NCBI GenBank assembly: GCA_911810475.1
Contig: OU461276.1
Location: forward strand, 4,031,501-4,095,500
From: Candidatus Celerinatantimonas neptuna
GTDB taxonomy: Bacteria > Pseudomonadota > Gammaproteobacteria > Enterobacterales > Celerinatantimonadaceae
Direction of reading: 5' to 3'
Length of the DNA: 64,000 bases
Shown here: piece after piece, positions 1-11,688 of the stretch
Layout of the letters: every line of letters starts with the position of its first letter
Numbering within the stretch: the first letter of the stretch is position 1
Notes under the pieces: model-generated
Databases searched by the model: none
What the model saw: the letters and a program-made list of their open reading frames with translations, nothing else
What the model was told of the DNA's origin: nothing
Made by a program: the position numbers and the translations under genes

Positions 1-464
1 CAAATCACATCACCATTATCCACTAAATGGTTAAGCTGAACTTCACGAAGCACAGGCCTAAGCTCCGGCTCAAGTTGATTTGCCCAGTCTGATAATTCAC
101 GTAAATGGTCATCCAGATGTTGATAGTTCATGGCATCAGTCGTATACATGAGCATATTAATTGCGTCATCGTCCATGATTTCCAAAACCTGTCTGGCTTG
201 AGATTGAGTTAAAGGGGCACCATCAACCACCCGGTCTTTCTGAAAGTCATAAAGATAGGTTCCGTTACAGCAAATCACCGGTGTATCCAATTGCAATTGG
301 TGATAATAAGCCCTTACTGCAACATGGTGGCGCCCGGTAACTAAGACAACTTTAATGCCTTGCTCACGGAGCCGGTTAATTGCAGCAATCGACTCTGGGG
401 TAATCTGTCGCTTCGAATTAAGCAATGTTCCATCTAAATCAAATGCAACAACTTTATAATTCAT
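1..464 (-). CDS. ybhA: Cof-type HAD phosphatase, YbhA-like (C-terminus outside window)
   Basis: The N-terminal 154 or so residues of a HAD-superfamily phosphatase; the gene runs off the left edge. Motif I (DLDGT) is at residues 9-13 and a VTGRHH motif follows at about 42-47, then an ICCNGTYLYDF stretch. This matches the remembered E. coli YbhA, a pyridoxal-5'-phosphate phosphatase of the Cof subfamily, almost residue by residue. The ATG at 464 has a GGAG about 6 bases upstream. YbhA helps hold down free vitamin B6 cofactor; that role is known for the family, not shown here. Another Cof-type sugar phosphatase is possible because the cap domain is only partly visible. Confidence 0.85.
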   Translation of the reverse strand, partial: MNYKVVAFDLDGTLLNSKRQITPESIAAINRLREQGIKVVLVTGRHHVAVRAYYHQLQLDTPVICCNGTYLYDFQKDRVVDGAPLTQSQARQVLEIMDDDAINMLMYTTDAMNYQHLDDHLRELSDWANQLEPELRPVLREVQLNHLVDNGDVI

Positions 465-940
465 ACAAAACTCCGACCATCTAATCCATTTTCAATTTAA
501 GTATTTCACTAAATAACAGGCTTCAATAAAACATATCAGATAAACCCGGCCAAGAGTAATGAGTCTTTTCGACGACTTTTGAGCTTGATTGCAACGTTAA
601 ACCTGTTTGCCATAGAATGGAAGCATCACAGATTTGCCTTGAACACCTGTTTAAATCCCGCATCAGATCCTGACGCACCATGAATCAACCACTATTTCAT
701 TGTAACTTCTTATCCCGAATTGAAAGTTTAAAAAAACACACTTATATCATGTCGATATTATCAGATCTCAAACAGGAGTATCCCACGAACATTCCAAACG
801 CATAAAGTTCTCTGAATATGGCAAGCGAAGAACATTCAAAGAAATAATTGGCTCCGACATATTAGGGTATGTTGATGTTTGGCGATGGGGTTAATGCGAT
901 ATACCAATATAGTAATTTAAAAGAGATTCGTCGTAGAAAA
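465..940. other. Non-coding gap with two degraded dispersed repeats
   Basis: About 475 bases between ybhA and the secF terminator with no convincing gene. Positions 651-730 resemble the right half of the palindromic repeat seen intact at 38759-38896, including the block around ATGAATCAA and CTTATCCCGA. Positions 864-890 (AGGGTATGTTGATGTTTGGC) resemble the left end of the other repeat family, seen intact at 18052-18247. Short open frames here lack ribosome sites and look like chance. Confidence 0.6.
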
Positions 941-960
941 AAGCGGCCTATTGGCCGCTT
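932..960 (-). terminator. Rho-independent terminator of the sec cluster
   Basis: A near-perfect hairpin (AAGCGGCC, short loop, GGCCGCTT) at 941-960 is followed on the minus strand by a run of six T. It lies 8 bases past the secF stop codon and probably ends the queA-tgt-yajC-secD-secF transcript. Confidence 0.9.
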
Positions 961-967
961 AAAATCA

Positions 968-1912
968 TTACAACAAAGGTTTTTGGTCAGCCCCTTCTTT
1001 CTCAATAACCTTAGGCATGAAATCTTCTTTTTTAACACCGAGCCACAATGCTAAAGAACTTGCCACATAAATTGATGAGTGAGTACCAACGACGATCCCG
1101 AACAACATTGCTGTTGAAAAACTATGGACCGTACTACCCCCTAAGAAGAACAGAACAACCAACACCATTGCAGTGGTAAAAGAGGTAATAATAGTTCGAC
1201 TAAATACCTGAGTAATCGATGCATTAATAATCTCTTTTGGTGTCCCTTTACGCATTTTACGGAAATTCTCACGGATACGGTCCGAAACCACTATCGTATC
1301 GTTCAACGAATACCCGATCAGAGTTAAAAGGCCCGCCACAACTGTCAAATTAAACTGAATTTGCAATAAGGAGAATAGCCCAAGGGTCAAAAGCGTATCA
1401 TGACCCAAAGCAAGAACAGCTCCCACCGCAAAACGCCATTCGAACCTGAATGCCACATAAACAAGGATACACCCAAGCGCAGCCAGAATAGCCAAACCTC
1501 CCTGCTCAGCCAAATCATTGCCAACACTTGGTCCGACGAACTCGATCCGGCGCATAACAACCTGTTTATCAAGCTTTTTCAAGATACTCATAATCTGAGT
1601 ACCAACAAGCTCTGCATTAGCATGAGCACTTGGTCGCATCCGCAATAACACATCATTACGGGCACCGAATTCCTGAGTCACAACATGCTTATGGCCATTC
1701 TTAGCGAGAATGCTACGGACATCACGCAAAGGAACATCTTTATGGAATTGAACTTCAACCAGAGTCCCCCCGGTAAAATCAAGACCGAAATTGAGTCCCT
1801 TCGTAAACAGCAATCCGACAGAAGCAATTGTTAAAACGATACTGATAATCATGGACAACTGATTGTGTCCCATGAAATCAATCACACCTTTCGGTTTAAA
1901 TAGTGAAATCAC
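968..1912 (-). CDS. secF: Protein-export membrane protein SecF
   Basis: 314-residue inner-membrane subunit of the SecDF-YajC complex, which uses proton-motive force to help pull secreted proteins through SecYEG. One membrane segment lies near residues 18-38, the periplasmic P4-type domain follows, and five segments fill the second half. The family signatures LDFTGG (residues 44-49) and SLNDTIVVSDRIREN are visible. The start is GTG at 1912 with a GGGG ribosome site. It begins 8 bases after the secD stop, so the two are surely co-transcribed. Length is normal for SecF. Confidence 0.97.
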   Translation of the reverse strand: MISLFKPKGVIDFMGHNQLSMIISIVLTIASVGLLFTKGLNFGLDFTGGTLVEVQFHKDVPLRDVRSILAKNGHKHVVTQEFGARNDVLLRMRPSAHANAELVGTQIMSILKKLDKQVVMRRIEFVGPSVGNDLAEQGGLAILAALGCILVYVAFRFEWRFAVGAVLALGHDTLLTLGLFSLLQIQFNLTVVAGLLTLIGYSLNDTIVVSDRIRENFRKMRKGTPKEIINASITQVFSRTIITSFTTAMVLVVLFFLGGSTVHSFSTAMLFGIVVGTHSSIYVASSLALWLGVKKEDFMPKVIEKEGADQKPLL

Positions 1913-1920
1913 AAAGCCCC

Positions 1921-3783
1921 CTAAACCGACAGTTTACTGAGGCGTTTTTTACCACCCCAGAGTAAATTAACAAGTGCACGCGTACCGATAATTGCCGTAA
2001 ACATTGACGTTGCAATCCCGATAGCCAATGTCACCGCAAAGCCTTTCACAGCGCCTGTTCCAACAGCGAATAAAATAATCGATGTTAACAACGTGGTGAT
2101 ATTCGAGTCGGCGATACTGGATAACGCATTACTATATCCATAATAAATTGCCTGTTGGGGCGATCGCCCATCTCGCAACTCTTCACGAATACGTTCAAAA
2201 ATCAGTACATTTGCATCCACAGCCATCCCGACCGTCAACACAATACCTGCCATCCCAGGAAGCGTGAGCGTTGCACCGGGAATCAACGACATAATCCCGA
2301 TAATCATGACAACGTTACACACCAGCGCCAGGTTAGCCACCATACCGAATTTACGATAATACAAAGGCATAAAGACCAGCAGAGCAATCAGACCAACAGC
2401 AATCGCTTCAATACCACGATCGATATTTTCCTGACCTAGGCTTGGGCCAATTGTGCGCTCTTCAACAATCTGAATGGGTGCAATCAATGCTCCGGCCCGC
2501 AGCAACAATGCCAGGTTTTTCGCTTCACCTGGATCTGACAGACCCGTTATTCGGAAACTTCGCCCTAAACGAGACTGAATAGTCGCGACATTAATCACTT
2601 CAGCATGACGTTTAAAGATCGTTTTTCCTTTAGCATCCTTTTTGTGAGTTGGCTTATATTCAATGAATAAAGTCGCCATCGGCTTGCCAACATTGTCACG
2701 AGTAAATGCAGCCATCCGGCTACCACCCTGACTATCCAGATCAATATTCACCTGTGGTTGGTTATACTGGTCAAAAGCGGCCTTAGCCCCCACAATATGG
2801 TCACCCGTCAAAACAACCTGTTTATACAACGCAATAGGTTGACCATTACTGCGATAATATAGTTCTGACCCAGGTGGGACCTGCCCTTGAGTTAACGCCT
2901 GAGGATCAACATTGTTATTGACCATACGAAATTCCAGAGTTGCTGTTGCCCCCAAAATTTCTTTAGCACGAGCGGTGTCCTGGATCCCTGGTAATTCTAC
3001 AACAATCTGATCAGAGCCCTGACGCTGAACGACCGGTTGAGCGACACCCAACTCGTTGACACGGTTACGAATAATCGTGATGTTCTGCTGCAAGGCATAT
3101 TGACGGGTTTGCTGTAACTGTTTTTCGGTCATGGTCGCAATTAAGACAGGACGACCATTATCCTCTTGTTCCTGAAATTGATATTCACTGCGATAACGGC
3201 TTGAGAGATAACTCTCAGCTTTCGAGCGGGTATCTTTATCCCGGAACCAGACAACAACACCCTGTTTAGGTTCGATACGGGCACCCGCATAGCGGATATT
3301 TTGATCGCGTAAATCGCTTCGGAAGTTTTCAAGCATCTGCACACGAGCTTTTTTAATCGCAGCCTGCATATCCACTTCCATTAAGAAATGAACACCGCCA
3401 CGAAGATCAAGCCCCAGTTTTAATGGCTCACCGCCTAAATCTTTAAGCCATGTTGGTGTGGCCGGAGCCAAATTCAGTGCAACGATATAATTGTCACCTA
3501 AAAGGCCTTTAACCAAATCTCTGGTTTTTAACTGGTCACTGCTGTGGCGCAGACGAATGAGCATTTGATCATGGCCTAAAGAAACGGCCTTAGTATCTAT
3601 ATGCTCTTTTTTAAGATAATTCCGCACTTCATCTACATTCGCTAACGTGACTTTATGACCACGAGACGCTGTAATCTGAATAGCTGGATCATCTCCATAG
3701 ATATTCGGGAGTGCGTAGAGAACCCCAATGGCAATCACTAAAGCAACCATCAGTGTCTTCCACCACGGGTATTTATTTAACAA
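1921..3783 (-). CDS. secD: Protein-export membrane protein SecD
   Basis: 620-residue partner of SecF. An N-terminal membrane segment (about residues 8-26) is followed by a large periplasmic domain with the [16 protein letters not shown] signature and a C-terminal block of five membrane helices with the [17 protein letters not shown] motif, the site thought to couple proton flow. The start is TTG at 3783: the protein beginning LNKYPWWK lines up with the remembered E. coli start MLNRYPLWK, and no ATG or GTG fits. It sits 24 bases after yajC. Confidence 0.97.
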   Translation of the reverse strand: MLNKYPWWKTLMVALVIAIGVLYALPNIYGDDPAIQITASRGHKVTLANVDEVRNYLKKEHIDTKAVSLGHDQMLIRLRHSSDQLKTRDLVKGLLGDNYIVALNLAPATPTWLKDLGGEPLKLGLDLRGGVHFLMEVDMQAAIKKARVQMLENFRSDLRDQNIRYAGARIEPKQGVVVWFRDKDTRSKAESYLSSRYRSEYQFQEQEDNGRPVLIATMTEKQLQQTRQYALQQNITIIRNRVNELGVAQPVVQRQGSDQIVVELPGIQDTARAKEILGATATLEFRMVNNNVDPQALTQGQVPPGSELYYRSNGQPIALYKQVVLTGDHIVGAKAAFDQYNQPQVNIDLDSQGGSRMAAFTRDNVGKPMATLFIEYKPTHKKDAKGKTIFKRHAEVINVATIQSRLGRSFRITGLSDPGEAKNLALLLRAGALIAPIQIVEERTIGPSLGQENIDRGIEAIAVGLIALLVFMPLYYRKFGMVANLALVCNVVMIIGIMSLIPGATLTLPGMAGIVLTVGMAVDANVLIFERIREELRDGRSPQQAIYYGYSNALSSIADSNITTLLTSIILFAVGTGAVKGFAVTLAIGIATSMFTAIIGTRALVNLLWGGKKRLSKLSV

Positions 3784-3807
3784 AGTGCTACCCCAGGTCA
3801 GGCAAAA

Positions 3808-4152
3808 TTAAAGAGATTTCAGAGTACCTTTGGGGAGTACCGCTGACACAAAATCTTTTTTGATTACAATAGTCGTATCTTCACTCAGGCTTAATTGCAG
3901 ATAATCATGATCATCTGAAATTTTAGTAATACGGCCGACTAATCCACCAGATGTCAAAACTTCATCTCCTTTTGAGAGTGAAGACATCAAATTTTTCTGC
4001 TCTTTAGCCCGTTTTGATTGAGGGCGGAAAATCATAAAGTAAAAAATAACGGCAAATACGGCCATCATGATAATCAATTCAAAACCACCACCTGCGGGTG
4101 CGCTGCCACCTGCGGCATAAGCTGGAGTAATAAAAAAGCTCAAAAAGCTCAT
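3808..4152 (-). CDS. yajC: Sec translocase accessory subunit YajC
   Basis: 114-residue single-span membrane protein of the SecDF-YajC complex. The one transmembrane helix (about residues 24-42) ends in the FMIFRPQSKRAKE motif typical of YajC. A short basic cytoplasmic domain follows, with the GDEVLTSGGLVGRI signature. It is 20 bases downstream of tgt and 24 upstream of secD, the usual gene order. Confidence 0.97.
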   Translation of the reverse strand: MSFLSFFITPAYAAGGSAPAGGGFELIIMMAVFAVIFYFMIFRPQSKRAKEQKNLMSSLSKGDEVLTSGGLVGRITKISDDHDYLQLSLSEDTTIVIKKDFVSAVLPKGTLKSL

Positions 4153-4172
4153 TGGCTGTCGTCCTCTAATCC

Positions 4173-5318
<1,146 letters not shown>

Positions 5319-5357
5319 TTACGATTTGTTCCAATGGGTTAGCAGCCCAATCTATTA

Positions 5358-6398
5358 TTAAGAACTCTGACGTGTAATAAACATAGCATCACCATAACTG
5401 AAGAACTGATAACGCCCTTCAACCGCTTGATGGTAAGCTTCCAATATATGGTCTTTTCCTGCAAAAGCACTGACCAACATCAGTAAAGTTGATTCAGGCA
5501 AGTGGAAATTAGTGATCATGGCATCAATTATCTCAAATTGATATCCAGGATAAATAAAAATATCTGTTTCATTGATAAATGGAGCAATCAATCCATCAGA
5601 GCATGCTTTAGCAGCACTCTCTAAAGAACGCACCGATGTCGTCCCAACAGCAATAACCCGTCCACCTCTTTGTTTTGTCTCCAGTATTTTATCAACAACA
5701 GACTGCGACACAATGGCATATTCACTATGCATATGGTGATCTTCAACCTTATCAACCCTGACTGGTTGGAAGGTGCCCGCCCCAACATGCAATGTCACAA
5801 AAGCGGTTTCAATACCATTATCCTGTAGTTCCTGAATTAACGCTTCATCAAAGTGCAACCCTGCTGTAGGGGCTGCCACAGCGCCAGGATAACGGCTGTA
5901 GACCGTTTGGTAACGTTCTTTATCAGATGCTTCATCCGGGCGGTCAATGTATGGAGGAAGAGGAATATGACCGAATGTCTCAAGAAGTTCCAAAACGGGA
6001 CGATCATCATCAAAGCGTAATTCAAACAAACTTTCATGACGGGCAAGCATCGTTGCATCAAATGCATCGGCAAAGCGTAATCGAGTTTCAGGGCGAGGAG
6101 GTTTCGATGCACGAAGGTGTGCTAAAACCCGATGCTCATCTAAAATACGTTCAATTAAAATCTCAATTTTCCCACCCGATTCCTTCTGCCCGTAGAGACG
6201 GGCCGGTATAACCCGGGTATTATTAAAGACAAGCAGATCTCCGGGACGTACTAACCCCGTAATCTGAGGGAAATGAAGGTGCTCAATTTGGCCACTATTG
6301 CCGTCTAAGTTTAACAAACGGCAGTTCCGACGCTCATCTGACGGATAACGGGCAATGAGTTCTTCAGGTAAATTAAAGGTGAAATCAGCGACACGCAT
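5358..6398 (-). CDS. queA: S-adenosylmethionine:tRNA ribosyltransferase-isomerase
   Basis: 346-residue enzyme that transfers the ribose of AdoMet onto preQ1 in tRNA to form epoxyqueuosine. Visible family blocks are [12 protein letters not shown] near the N-terminus, [26 protein letters not shown] and the C-terminal [18 protein letters not shown]. First gene of the queA-tgt-yajC-secD-secF cluster. ATG at 6398 gives the standard length. Confidence 0.98.
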   Translation of the reverse strand: MRVADFTFNLPEELIARYPSDERRNCRLLNLDGNSGQIEHLHFPQITGLVRPGDLLVFNNTRVIPARLYGQKESGGKIEILIERILDEHRVLAHLRASKPPRPETRLRFADAFDATMLARHESLFELRFDDDRPVLELLETFGHIPLPPYIDRPDEASDKERYQTVYSRYPGAVAAPTAGLHFDEALIQELQDNGIETAFVTLHVGAGTFQPVRVDKVEDHHMHSEYAIVSQSVVDKILETKQRGGRVIAVGTTSVRSLESAAKACSDGLIAPFINETDIFIYPGYQFEIIDAMITNFHLPESTLLMLVSAFAGKDHILEAYHQAVEGRYQFFSYGDAMFITRQSS

Positions 6399-6881
6399 TG
6401 TTTTCTGCCAACAGTGAAAAACAGCACGCTAGTCTAGTTATGGGAAAGATTGTTTTCAAGTGATTATATGTTTCACTGTTCGACTAGATACTATTTCTCA
6501 GCAACCAAAAATTCAGGTATATAGACATTTAGCCACATTTTTTATAGTAAATTCCTGCTTATTGAGACAAAGTAACCGATGCAAAGCTCCTTAAGAAAAG
6601 CCAGCCAAAGAAGATAAACAAACGAAGTTTAATTATTTACAAGCACATCCATCTTACACAGGCATCAAACCAAAAAAGTAATAAAATTACACAAATAAGA
6701 TTAAATACCAATCAATAAGCCTCTCTATCGTTCTGATGTCTATTTTATATGTAATTTTTTTTCAAAAAAAATTGCTATTTAATACTCAATTCATTAACCT
6801 ATAGTTGACTTTACATCAACAAATAAATTTACAGATCGTTCTAAGCAAATTTATTCTTGTTAGTCGTACCTCTTTTTTCAG
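6399..6881. other. AT-rich non-coding gap
   Basis: About 480 bases between divergent queA and acpH. No protein-coding frame is convincing. It must hold the queA promoter. A TTGACT at about 6805 and the isolated plus-strand terminator at 6882-6905 leave room for a short untranslated RNA (see findings). Confidence 0.5.
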
Positions 6882-6905
6882 CCTGCCTAAATGGCAGGTT
6901 TTTTT
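6882..6905 (+). terminator. Intrinsic terminator just ahead of acpH
   Basis: Stem CCTGCC/GGCAGG at 6882-6898 followed by seven T, on the plus strand. No plus-strand gene lies upstream. It ends 18 bases before the acpH ATG, so it either ends a small RNA or acts as an attenuator in the acpH leader. Confidence 0.7.
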
Positions 6906-6923
6906 ATTAAAAAGCTACTTAAC

Positions 6924-7541
6924 ATGAATTATCTTGGTCATTTTTACGTTGCTTCGATCACCAACAGTTCATATTGCGGTGCATTGCTGGGTGACTTTAT
7001 TAAAGGGAATCAATGGCAACATCTTCCTCATTCATTACAACTGGGTATACTCCTTCACCGACGCTTAGACAGCTGGATTGATCAATGGGTCATCAACGAA
7101 CAAATAACGTCTTTATTTCCTAATCAAATTAGACGATTTGCTCCCATTGCACTAGATCTCTATTGGGATTACCAACTTGCCAGCTACTGGTCGCACTGGC
7201 ACCCACAACCTCTTCCCGATTTAACGCGGAAAATATACAGCCAACTTCATCACCCTGATTTACCGCTATCAGCTCAACGCGTCATTGAATCGATGATCCA
7301 TCACGACTGGCTCGCTCAATATAACCAGCCTGATTTTATTTTTAATGCGTTGCAATATATTCAAAAGCGAATGCGTTCAACTATTCCTGTCATGACACTG
7401 GTCGATACATTATGGAATCAAAATCAACTTCTTCACTCCAAAACTGAACAGTTAGTTCATAATCTTAAACAATTGCCCTTTATCTGGCGACACAAGATAC
7501 TCACTGAACAATTCTCTATAAAATATCGACCCCATTGTTAA
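6924..7541 (+). CDS. acpH: Acyl carrier protein phosphodiesterase
   Basis: 205 residues. It matches the AcpH family (HD-related hydrolases that remove the phosphopantetheine arm from acyl carrier protein): MNYLGHFYVA start, GDFIKGN, LGILLHRRLDSW with the His-Arg-x-Asp metal site, and the DLYWDYQLASYW block. The ATG at 6924 is preferred over the in-frame ATG at 6891, which lies inside the terminator hairpin and adds residues not found in the family. The ribosome site is weak, which fits low expression or leader control. Confidence 0.88.
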   Translation: MNYLGHFYVASITNSSYCGALLGDFIKGNQWQHLPHSLQLGILLHRRLDSWIDQWVINEQITSLFPNQIRRFAPIALDLYWDYQLASYWSHWHPQPLPDLTRKIYSQLHHPDLPLSAQRVIESMIHHDWLAQYNQPDFIFNALQYIQKRMRSTIPVMTLVDTLWNQNQLLHSKTEQLVHNLKQLPFIWRHKILTEQFSIKYRPHC

Positions 7542-7992
7542 ATGGAATGGTTATCTGAGATACCGCACATATGAAACAAATCACATAAATATTTTCGGAT
7601 TTCTACAGCAACCGGCTAAAAAAACAGTAAAATAATAACAAAAGGGATTGATTGACTATTTTTCAATCAATTTGTACGGATATTATTCTAATCGTTCACT
7701 GAAACCAGATTCGTTTTAATATTGTCATATTTATGACTTAAATTATTGTGTATACATTTAGATATAAACGATATGGCTTAATGCTCGATGTGAGTAGAAC
7801 ATTCTGTTGTACCTCCTCGAATCATATTAGTGATACCTGAATCTAATGATCACAGGTGGTCATCTCAGCCGGATATTTATATAAGCTGTGCTACATCGTT
7901 GAATAAATAATCGACGGATGAAGTCTAAAGATGAGATGTTACATCGCTTCTCACCGCTAAATACAACATCATCAATAAACAGGGGTAGTTAT
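7542..7992 (+). other. Leader/promoter region of ppk1
   Basis: About 450 AT-rich bases between acpH and ppk1 with no gene. It must contain the ppk1 promoter. A small palindrome GTCAT-ATTT-ATGAC lies near 7721-7734, but it is an inverted repeat, not the direct-repeat Pho box, so PhoB control of ppk1 is not demonstrated. An in-frame upstream ATG at 7918 lacks a ribosome site. Confidence 0.5.
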
Positions 7993-10071
7993 ATGAGTGA
8001 TGAAAAGCTCTTTTTAGAAAAAGAGCTCAGCTGGTTATCCTTCAATGAGCGAGTTTTACAAGAAGCTCAAGATAATACTGTCCCACTCATTGAGAGAATA
8101 CGTTTTCTTGGGATTTTCTCAAACAATCAGGATGAATTTTATAAAGTTCGGGTTGCTGATGTCAAAAGGCGCATTTTACTTAACAAATACAATAACGATG
8201 ACCACAGTGCCAAGCATCTACTGGCTAAAATTCAAAATAAAACCGCTCAACTCGATACTGCTTTTGATGAAACCTATCGGGAATTGATCATCGCGCTCGT
8301 TAGACGCAATATTTTTCTTATCAACGAAACACAACTGAGTCTGTTTCATCAGCAGTGGTTAAATAATTACTTTCAAAATAAAATATTACGCCACCTGACA
8401 CCTATCATCCTAACTCAGGAAACCGACCTGTTAAATTTCTTAAAAGATGATCATACCTATTTAGCCGTTAAAATGTCGGGCCTAAACAATAATGGGACAC
8501 CAAAGGATATTCACTATGCACTGGTAGAGATACCAACAGATGAACTTCCACGGTTTGTCGTTCTTCCGGCAGAGGGCAGCCGTAAGAAAAAATCACTCAT
8601 GATTCTCGATAATATTATCCGTTTTGGGCTCAGTCGCATCTTTGACGGCTTTTTTGACTATGACGAAATCCAAGCCTACTCCATCAAAATGACCCGAGAT
8701 GCAGAATATGACTTAACAGATGAAGTTGATTTAAGTTTATTAGAGAAAATGTCAGAAGGTCTAAAACAGCGTCTTACAGCCGAACCAGTCCGATTTGTAT
8801 ATGATGAACAGATGCCAGACGATCTATTGGAAATCCTCAAGGAAAAACTCCATATTTCCTCTTATGATCATATTCGCGGCGGAGGACGCTATCACAGTTT
8901 TAAGGATCTAATCGACTTCCCGAATGTGGGACGTAAATACCTTGAACATCCCAAACTACCCGCGCTGAGAAGTACATTATTTGACCGCCACCGGACAGCT
9001 TTCGAGGCTATCACTGAGCAAGACATACTACTCTATTATCCATATCAACGATTCAGTTATCTCAGTGAGCTCGTGCGTCAAGCCAGCTTTGATCCCAAAG
9101 TACAGAGTATTAAAATTAATATCTATCGTGTTGCCAGTAAATCTCGCATTATGCATTCCCTCATCGAAGCTGCACACAATGGCAAGCGGATAACCGTCGT
9201 TGTTGAGTTAAGGGCACGCTTTGATGAGCAGGCTAATATCGAATGGGCTCAGCAATTGACAGATGCAGGTGTACGCGTTGTCTTCGGTCTCCCAAGCCTT
9301 AAAATCCATTCCAAATTATTATTAATTACCCGCCAGGAAGGCGATAGTTTCTGTTATTACTCGCATATCGGCACCGGTAACTTCCATGAAAAAACCGCTA
9401 AAATCTATACGGATTTTGCACTATTCACTAAAAATCAAGAAATCGGTGATGAAGTGAATAACGTCTTCAAATTTATTGAACGACCTTACAGGCGCTATAA
9501 GTTCAACCATTTGATGGTCTCACCAATTGAATCGAGACGGCGCCTGAACAGTTTAATCGACAATGAAATCAGGCTTTCCAACGCCGGTCAGCCAGCCGCC
9601 ATTACCGTCAAGGTCAACAACCTGGTTGATTCAAGCCTTATTAACCGTCTGTATGCTGCCAGCAAAGCCGGAGTCAAAATCAGGATGATTATTCGCGGAA
9701 TGTGCAGCCTCATTCCTGGCATTGAGGGAGTGAGTGAGAATATATCCATTATCAGTATTATCGATCGGTTTCTCGAACATCCCCGGTTATTTATATTCCA
9801 TAGCGGCGGTGAAGAACGGACCTATATTTCATCTGCCGACTGGATGACCCGAAATATTGACCAGCGCATTGAAGTCGGATGCCCAATCTACGACCCAAAT
9901 CTTAAGCAGTATCTTCGCAACCTGCTTGAATTGCAGTTTAACGACACAACCAAAGCCAGAATCGTTGATAAAACGCAGTCGAACCAATATGTGAAGCGAG
10001 GCAACCGTCGTAAAATCAGATCACAAATTGCGACTTACGACTACGTTAAAGAACGGGAGAAAAGGCTCTAG
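7993..10071 (+). CDS. ppk1: Polyphosphate kinase 1
   Basis: 692 residues, normal for PPK1. The enzyme builds inorganic polyphosphate from ATP at the inner membrane. The KELSWLSFNERVLQEA start, the phospholipase-D-like KIHSKLLLI block holding the phosphorylated His, the HIGTGNFHEKTA block and the C-terminal SSADWMTRNID block match recalled E. coli PPK1 closely. ATG 7993 has AGGGG upstream and begins at the conserved N-terminus; ATG 7918 would add 25 alien residues. Unlike E. coli, no ppx exopolyphosphatase follows; the next genes are phoR-phoB on the other strand. Confidence 0.97.
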   Translation: MSDEKLFLEKELSWLSFNERVLQEAQDNTVPLIERIRFLGIFSNNQDEFYKVRVADVKRRILLNKYNNDDHSAKHLLAKIQNKTAQLDTAFDETYRELIIALVRRNIFLINETQLSLFHQQWLNNYFQNKILRHLTPIILTQETDLLNFLKDDHTYLAVKMSGLNNNGTPKDIHYALVEIPTDELPRFVVLPAEGSRKKKSLMILDNIIRFGLSRIFDGFFDYDEIQAYSIKMTRDAEYDLTDEVDLSLLEKMSEGLKQRLTAEPVRFVYDEQMPDDLLEILKEKLHISSYDHIRGGGRYHSFKDLIDFPNVGRKYLEHPKLPALRSTLFDRHRTAFEAITEQDILLYYPYQRFSYLSELVRQASFDPKVQSIKINIYRVASKSRIMHSLIEAAHNGKRITVVVELRARFDEQANIEWAQQLTDAGVRVVFGLPSLKIHSKLLLITRQEGDSFCYYSHIGTGNFHEKTAKIYTDFALFTKNQEIGDEVNNVFKFIERPYRRYKFNHLMVSPIESRRRLNSLIDNEIRLSNAGQPAAITVKVNNLVDSSLINRLYAASKAGVKIRMIIRGMCSLIPGIEGVSENISIISIIDRFLEHPRLFIFHSGGEERTYISSADWMTRNIDQRIEVGCPIYDPNLKQYLRNLLELQFNDTTKARIVDKTQSNQYVKRGNRRKIRSQIATYDYVKEREKRL

Positions 10072-10105
10072 TCGATGCAGCAGGAGTCTTCTATACACTG
10101 CTACT

Positions 10106-10130
10106 TCTCTGAGCTTTTTCAGCTCAGAGA
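10106..10130. terminator. Hairpin after ppk1
   Basis: A perfect 10-bp stem (TCTCTGAGCT/AGCTCAGAGA) with a 5-base loop, 35 bases past the ppk1 stop. No T-run follows, so it may be a transcript-stabilising hairpin rather than a true terminator. Confidence 0.45.
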
Positions 10131-10344
10131 GGCTCGCATCAGAGATATTTAAGTTGAGATATCAGAAGAGGAATAAATAGCTTGAAAATTCATTAATATG
10201 AACGCCTGAGTGCCACTACTTTTCAGGTTCGATCACTAAAGCTTCAGAGCTTGGCAAAAGAGACATCCCTATCTCAAATCACGATTGGACAAGACAATCC
10301 AATCAGCTAAAACACAATACAACATTCAAAAAAACAGTTGATCA

Positions 10345-11685
10345 CTATTTATCGACTTCCCCTTCGAGAACCTGCTCTTTTACAATTTTTTCTTTCTGGT
10401 ATACCAATTCATCTGGAATGATAAAGCTAAAACAGCTACCTTTACCGTATTCACTGTCAATGGACAGCTGGCTTCGATGATGCTGCAATGCATGCTTCAC
10501 GATAGATAACCCCAAACCAGCCCCGCCGGTATTTCGGGAGCGGTCTTTATCAACGCGATAAAAACGCTCTGTCAGACGCATCATATGCTTCGGTAAAATA
10601 CCCGGACCACTGTCAGTCACAGAAAAACAAGCCCCTTCCACACAGCGTTTCCAGCTTACATTGATCGTTCCAGGCTCAGAGCAATACTTAACTGCATTAT
10701 TAACCAAATTGGTAAATGCACTACGCATCTGCTCCCGGCTCCCGGTCATACACAGTTCGCAGTCAATATCAAAGGTAAACGACAAATCTTTGTCCTGAAT
10801 TAATCGCTCTACTTCATCTTCAAGCAACCGGAGCATACTGGGAACATCAACAGAATCCGGTTCGGGAACCGTCGGCGCTGTCTCTATCCGGGCAAGCGTT
10901 AGTAACTGATTGACCAGATTATCCATTCGCATTGACTGCTCACTCATCATTCGGTGAGCTTTAGGCCAAACACTCTGCAAAGGACTCGTTTCATCAAACA
11001 TTTCTAAATAACCCCGAAGCACAGTTAAAGGTGTTCGAAGCTCATGTGAAACATTTGAAATAAAATGCTTGCGCATCTTATCCAATTTCCGCTGCTGTGT
11101 GACATCCCTGACAATCATCAAATATTGTCGGCCATAAGGCATAACCCGGCACTCAAGTAATAAATCGGGCCGGCTGGGGCTATTAATCTCTAACCCATCT
11201 TCAAAATGGCGCTGTCGAATATAACTGACAAAAGCGGGGTCACGAATTAAGTTAGATATATGCTGACCCGAGTCAACAGGCCACTTCAAACCAAGTAGTT
11301 CAGTTGCTTTTCGGTTACACCATAGAATTTCATCTAAATGACTAAAGACGACAATAGCATCAGGAAGCGATTCTGCTCCGAGACGAAAAGATTTCATCAG
11401 CTGTGCTAACTCACGTTCACGGTTTAACCGACGTTTAACCAGTTGACTGATGCCGTAAAAAACCGGCTGCCAACTCCCTCCACCTTGTGGCGGGGTCAAA
11501 CGTCTATCGTTATAAAGCCAATTGAGTAATTTACGCTGCTGGTAATAAAACCATCCCGTATGAAGCACACTTGCGATAAACAGACATAAAAATATATGTC
11601 CACTTATCCAACCGACTAAAAAAAAAGGGAAATAGATACGAATCAGCCGCCATAGCAGCTGTCCTAACGTATCAGGCATTAACAT
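10345..11685 (-). CDS. phoR: Phosphate-regulon sensor histidine kinase PhoR
   Basis: 446-residue inner-membrane kinase/phosphatase of PhoB. Order: two membrane segments (about residues 10-47), charged linker, PAS domain (about 95-190), dimerisation domain with the phosphorylated His in FISNVSHELRTPLTVLRGYLEM, and ATPase domain with N box (NLVNNAVKY), DSGPGI and GAGLGLSIVKH. It starts 3 bases after phoB, so the two form an operon. The nearby GSWQPVFYGI block matches recalled E. coli PhoR. Confidence 0.97.
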   Translation of the reverse strand: MLMPDTLGQLLWRLIRIYFPFFLVGWISGHIFLCLFIASVLHTGWFYYQQRKLLNWLYNDRRLTPPQGGGSWQPVFYGISQLVKRRLNRERELAQLMKSFRLGAESLPDAIVVFSHLDEILWCNRKATELLGLKWPVDSGQHISNLIRDPAFVSYIRQRHFEDGLEINSPSRPDLLLECRVMPYGRQYLMIVRDVTQQRKLDKMRKHFISNVSHELRTPLTVLRGYLEMFDETSPLQSVWPKAHRMMSEQSMRMDNLVNQLLTLARIETAPTVPEPDSVDVPSMLRLLEDEVERLIQDKDLSFTFDIDCELCMTGSREQMRSAFTNLVNNAVKYCSEPGTINVSWKRCVEGACFSVTDSGPGILPKHMMRLTERFYRVDKDRSRNTGGAGLGLSIVKHALQHHRSQLSIDSEYGKGSCFSFIIPDELVYQKEKIVKEQVLEGEVDK

Positions 11686-11688
11686 TCG

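Noticed and set aside
7715-7740. Possible Pho box ahead of ppk1
   Set aside because: The similarity is an inverted repeat (GTCAT...ATGAC), while a Pho box is a direct repeat with 4-base spacing.
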